NCBI GenBank assembly: GCA_045646925.1
Contig: JAZRLQ010000203.1
Coordinates: 1-7,158 of the forward strand
Direction: 5' to 3'
Length of the DNA: 7,158 bases
From: QALR01 sp045646925
Lineage (GTDB): Bacteria; Bacillota; Clostridia; Oscillospirales; CAG-272
Shown here piece after piece: positions 6,098-7,158 of this stretch (within the stretch, counting starts at the first letter, position 1; each line of letters opens with the position of its first letter). The notes below the pieces were generated by a model, which saw nothing but the letters and a program-made list of their open reading frames with translations, had not been told where the DNA came from and searched no databases. The translations under genes were made by a program, and so were the position numbers.

Positions 6098-7158
6098 ATG
6101 AAATTAACACTTGTTGCAACCTGTCTTTTCGGACTCGAGCGCCTCTTGGGTGAGGAGATTGATGCGCTCGGTTACAAACGGATACATACGATAGACGGCA
6201 GAGTTATCTTCGAGGGCGACGAGTTTGCCATCGCAAGATGCAACCTTTGGCTCCGCACCGCCGAGCATGTGTTTGTTTTGGTCGGAAATTTCCGCGCCAC
6301 CTCGTTTGAAGAGCTTTTCGAGGGCACGAAAGCGCTCCCCTGGCAAGACTTCATTCCTCAAAACGGCGAATTTCCCGTGAAAGGACATTCCATCAAAAGC
6401 GCGCTTTTCAGCATCCCGAACTGCCAGAAGATCATCAAAAAAGCCGTCGCGACCAAGCTTTCCTCTGTTTATAAAACGGATTGGCTGATCGAAAACGGCG
6501 CAAAATATCAGATCGAATTTTTCATACTCAAGGACGAAGCAAGCTTGATGATCGACACCTCAGGCGCGCCTCTCCACAAACGCGGCTACCGTCCGCAAAA
6601 TATGCCCGCGCCTCTGCGCGAAACACTCGCCGCCGCTATGGTCAAAATCTCCAGACCGAGAGAAGACGTTCTGTTGCACGACCCCTTCTGCGGCTCGGCA
6701 ACCATTCCGATCGAAGCGGCTCTCATCATGACGAACACCGCGCCCGGACTCTTCCGAACCTTCGCCGCCGAGGACTTCTCCTGGATCTCCCGCTCCGTTT
6801 GGAAACAAGCAAGAGAAGAAGCGCGCGCCGCCGTCCGCACGGAATGCGCGTTTGAAGCTTACGCCTCCGATATCAACCCCGAAGCGATCGAGGTTGCGAA
6901 GGCTTGCGTAAAAAAAGCAGGTGTAGAAAAATACGTCAAGGTATTTCAGGCCGACGCGCTTGATATCACGACGGGCGACCGCCGCGGTACCATCGTTTGC
7001 AACCCGCCCTACGGTGAAAGACTCGGAACCATTGACGAAGCCGAGGTTCTCTATCGCAAGGTCGGTAAGCACTTCTCCACGCTCGGCTCGTGGCAGATCT
7101 ACATTCTGACCTCTCACGACACCTTCGAGAAGCTTTACGGCAGACGCGCCGATAAGGT
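6098..7158 (+). CDS. rlmL: THUMP-domain 23S rRNA (guanine-N2)-methyltransferase, RlmL/YpsC family, partial
   Basis: The enzyme methylates the N2 of a guanine in 23S rRNA with S-adenosylmethionine; in E. coli the RlmL half of RlmKL modifies G2445. The frame stays open to the window end (353 codons plus two bases). Family members have roughly 370-390 residues, so only a short C-terminal tail should be missing. The N-terminal part, starting MKLTLVATCLFGLE, carries the ferredoxin-like and THUMP RNA-binding region (about 1-155) and leads to LHKRGYR (159-165), a hallmark of the family. The Rossmann methyltransferase domain shows motif I DPFCGSATIPIEAA (195-208), an acidic motif II ASDINPEAI (256-264, Asp258 likely contacts the cofactor), ADALDI (285-290) and catalytic motif IV NPPYGERLG (302-310). 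Position 201 is Ala where I expect Gly. The gene has its own promoter and ribosome binding site. The symbol follows the family; the exact target base in this organism is inferred. Confidence 0.9.
   Translation, partial: MKLTLVATCLFGLERLLGEEIDALGYKRIHTIDGRVIFEGDEFAIARCNLWLRTAEHVFVLVGNFRATSFEELFEGTKALPWQDFIPQNGEFPVKGHSIKSALFSIPNCQKIIKKAVATKLSSVYKTDWLIENGAKYQIEFFILKDEASLMIDTSGAPLHKRGYRPQNMPAPLRETLAAAMVKISRPREDVLLHDPFCGSATIPIEAALIMTNTAPGLFRTFAAEDFSWISRSVWKQAREEARAAVRTECAFEAYASDINPEAIEVAKACVKKAGVEKYVKVFQADALDITTGDRRGTIVCNPPYGERLGTIDEAEVLYRKVGKHFSTLGSWQIYILTSHDTFEKLYGRRADK

Noticed and set aside
6560..7117. A 185-codon minus-strand open frame antisense to the methyltransferase gene
   Set aside because: The plus strand encodes continuous RlmL/YpsC motifs across the same bases, and the antisense product is not recognisable.
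1..7158. CRISPR arrays, tRNA or rRNA genes, insertion sequences, toxin-antitoxin or phage genes
   Set aside because: No spaced direct repeats, RNA gene motifs, transposase motifs or terminal inverted repeats were seen. The window is explained by housekeeping genes and one ABC operon.

Overview
The window looks like a chromosomal stretch from a low-to-mid GC Firmicute of the class Clostridia, probably a gut-type uncultured lineage. The evidence is AT-rich intergenic DNA with TATAAT boxes preceded by TGTGT, strong AAAGGAG ribosome binding sites, hairpin-plus-T-tract terminators, and proteins whose closest remembered relatives are clostridial. Coding DNA is roughly half GC and the intergenic DNA is much poorer in GC. 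All recognised genes lie on the + strand.

Layout: (1) Bases 1-363 hold the C-terminal end of an isoleucyl-tRNA synthetase, with an unexplained in-frame stop close to the window edge. (2) Bases 364-593 hold a strong intrinsic terminator with a GAAA tetraloop, an overlapping and mutually exclusive second hairpin, an extended -10 promoter and a short leader. (3) Bases 594-5794 are a two-gene operon. Each gene encodes an ABC ATPase fused to a four-helix FtsX/MacB-type permease with a very large extracellular domain. The genes overlap by ATGA, so they are probably translationally coupled and their products probably pair as a heterodimer. (4) Bases 5795-6097 hold the operon terminator, then an AT-rich stretch with inverted repeats and a second promoter that shares a 15-base core with the first one. 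(5) From 6098 to the window end is a partial gene for a THUMP-type 23S rRNA guanine-N2 methyltransferase (RlmL/YpsC family).

How the genes work together: ileS and the methyltransferase are translation housekeeping genes, and the ABC pair is a self-contained unit between them with its own promoter and terminator. The ABC pair belongs to the type VII (MacB/LolCDE/BceAB/FtsX) superfamily. These are usually mechanotransmission machines that act on substrates at the outer face of the membrane, such as antimicrobial peptides, lipoproteins or cell-wall enzymes. The substrate cannot be read from the sequence, and no adjacent two-component system, adaptor protein or peptide gene is visible.

I see no clear novel defence or mobile system. 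The points most worth a second look are the heterodimeric fused transporter with its two unusual regions (a beta-rich cytosolic linker and a tyrosine-rich extracellular segment), the twin promoter core with an operator-like palindrome, the overlapping hairpins after ileS, and the interrupted frame at the start of the window.
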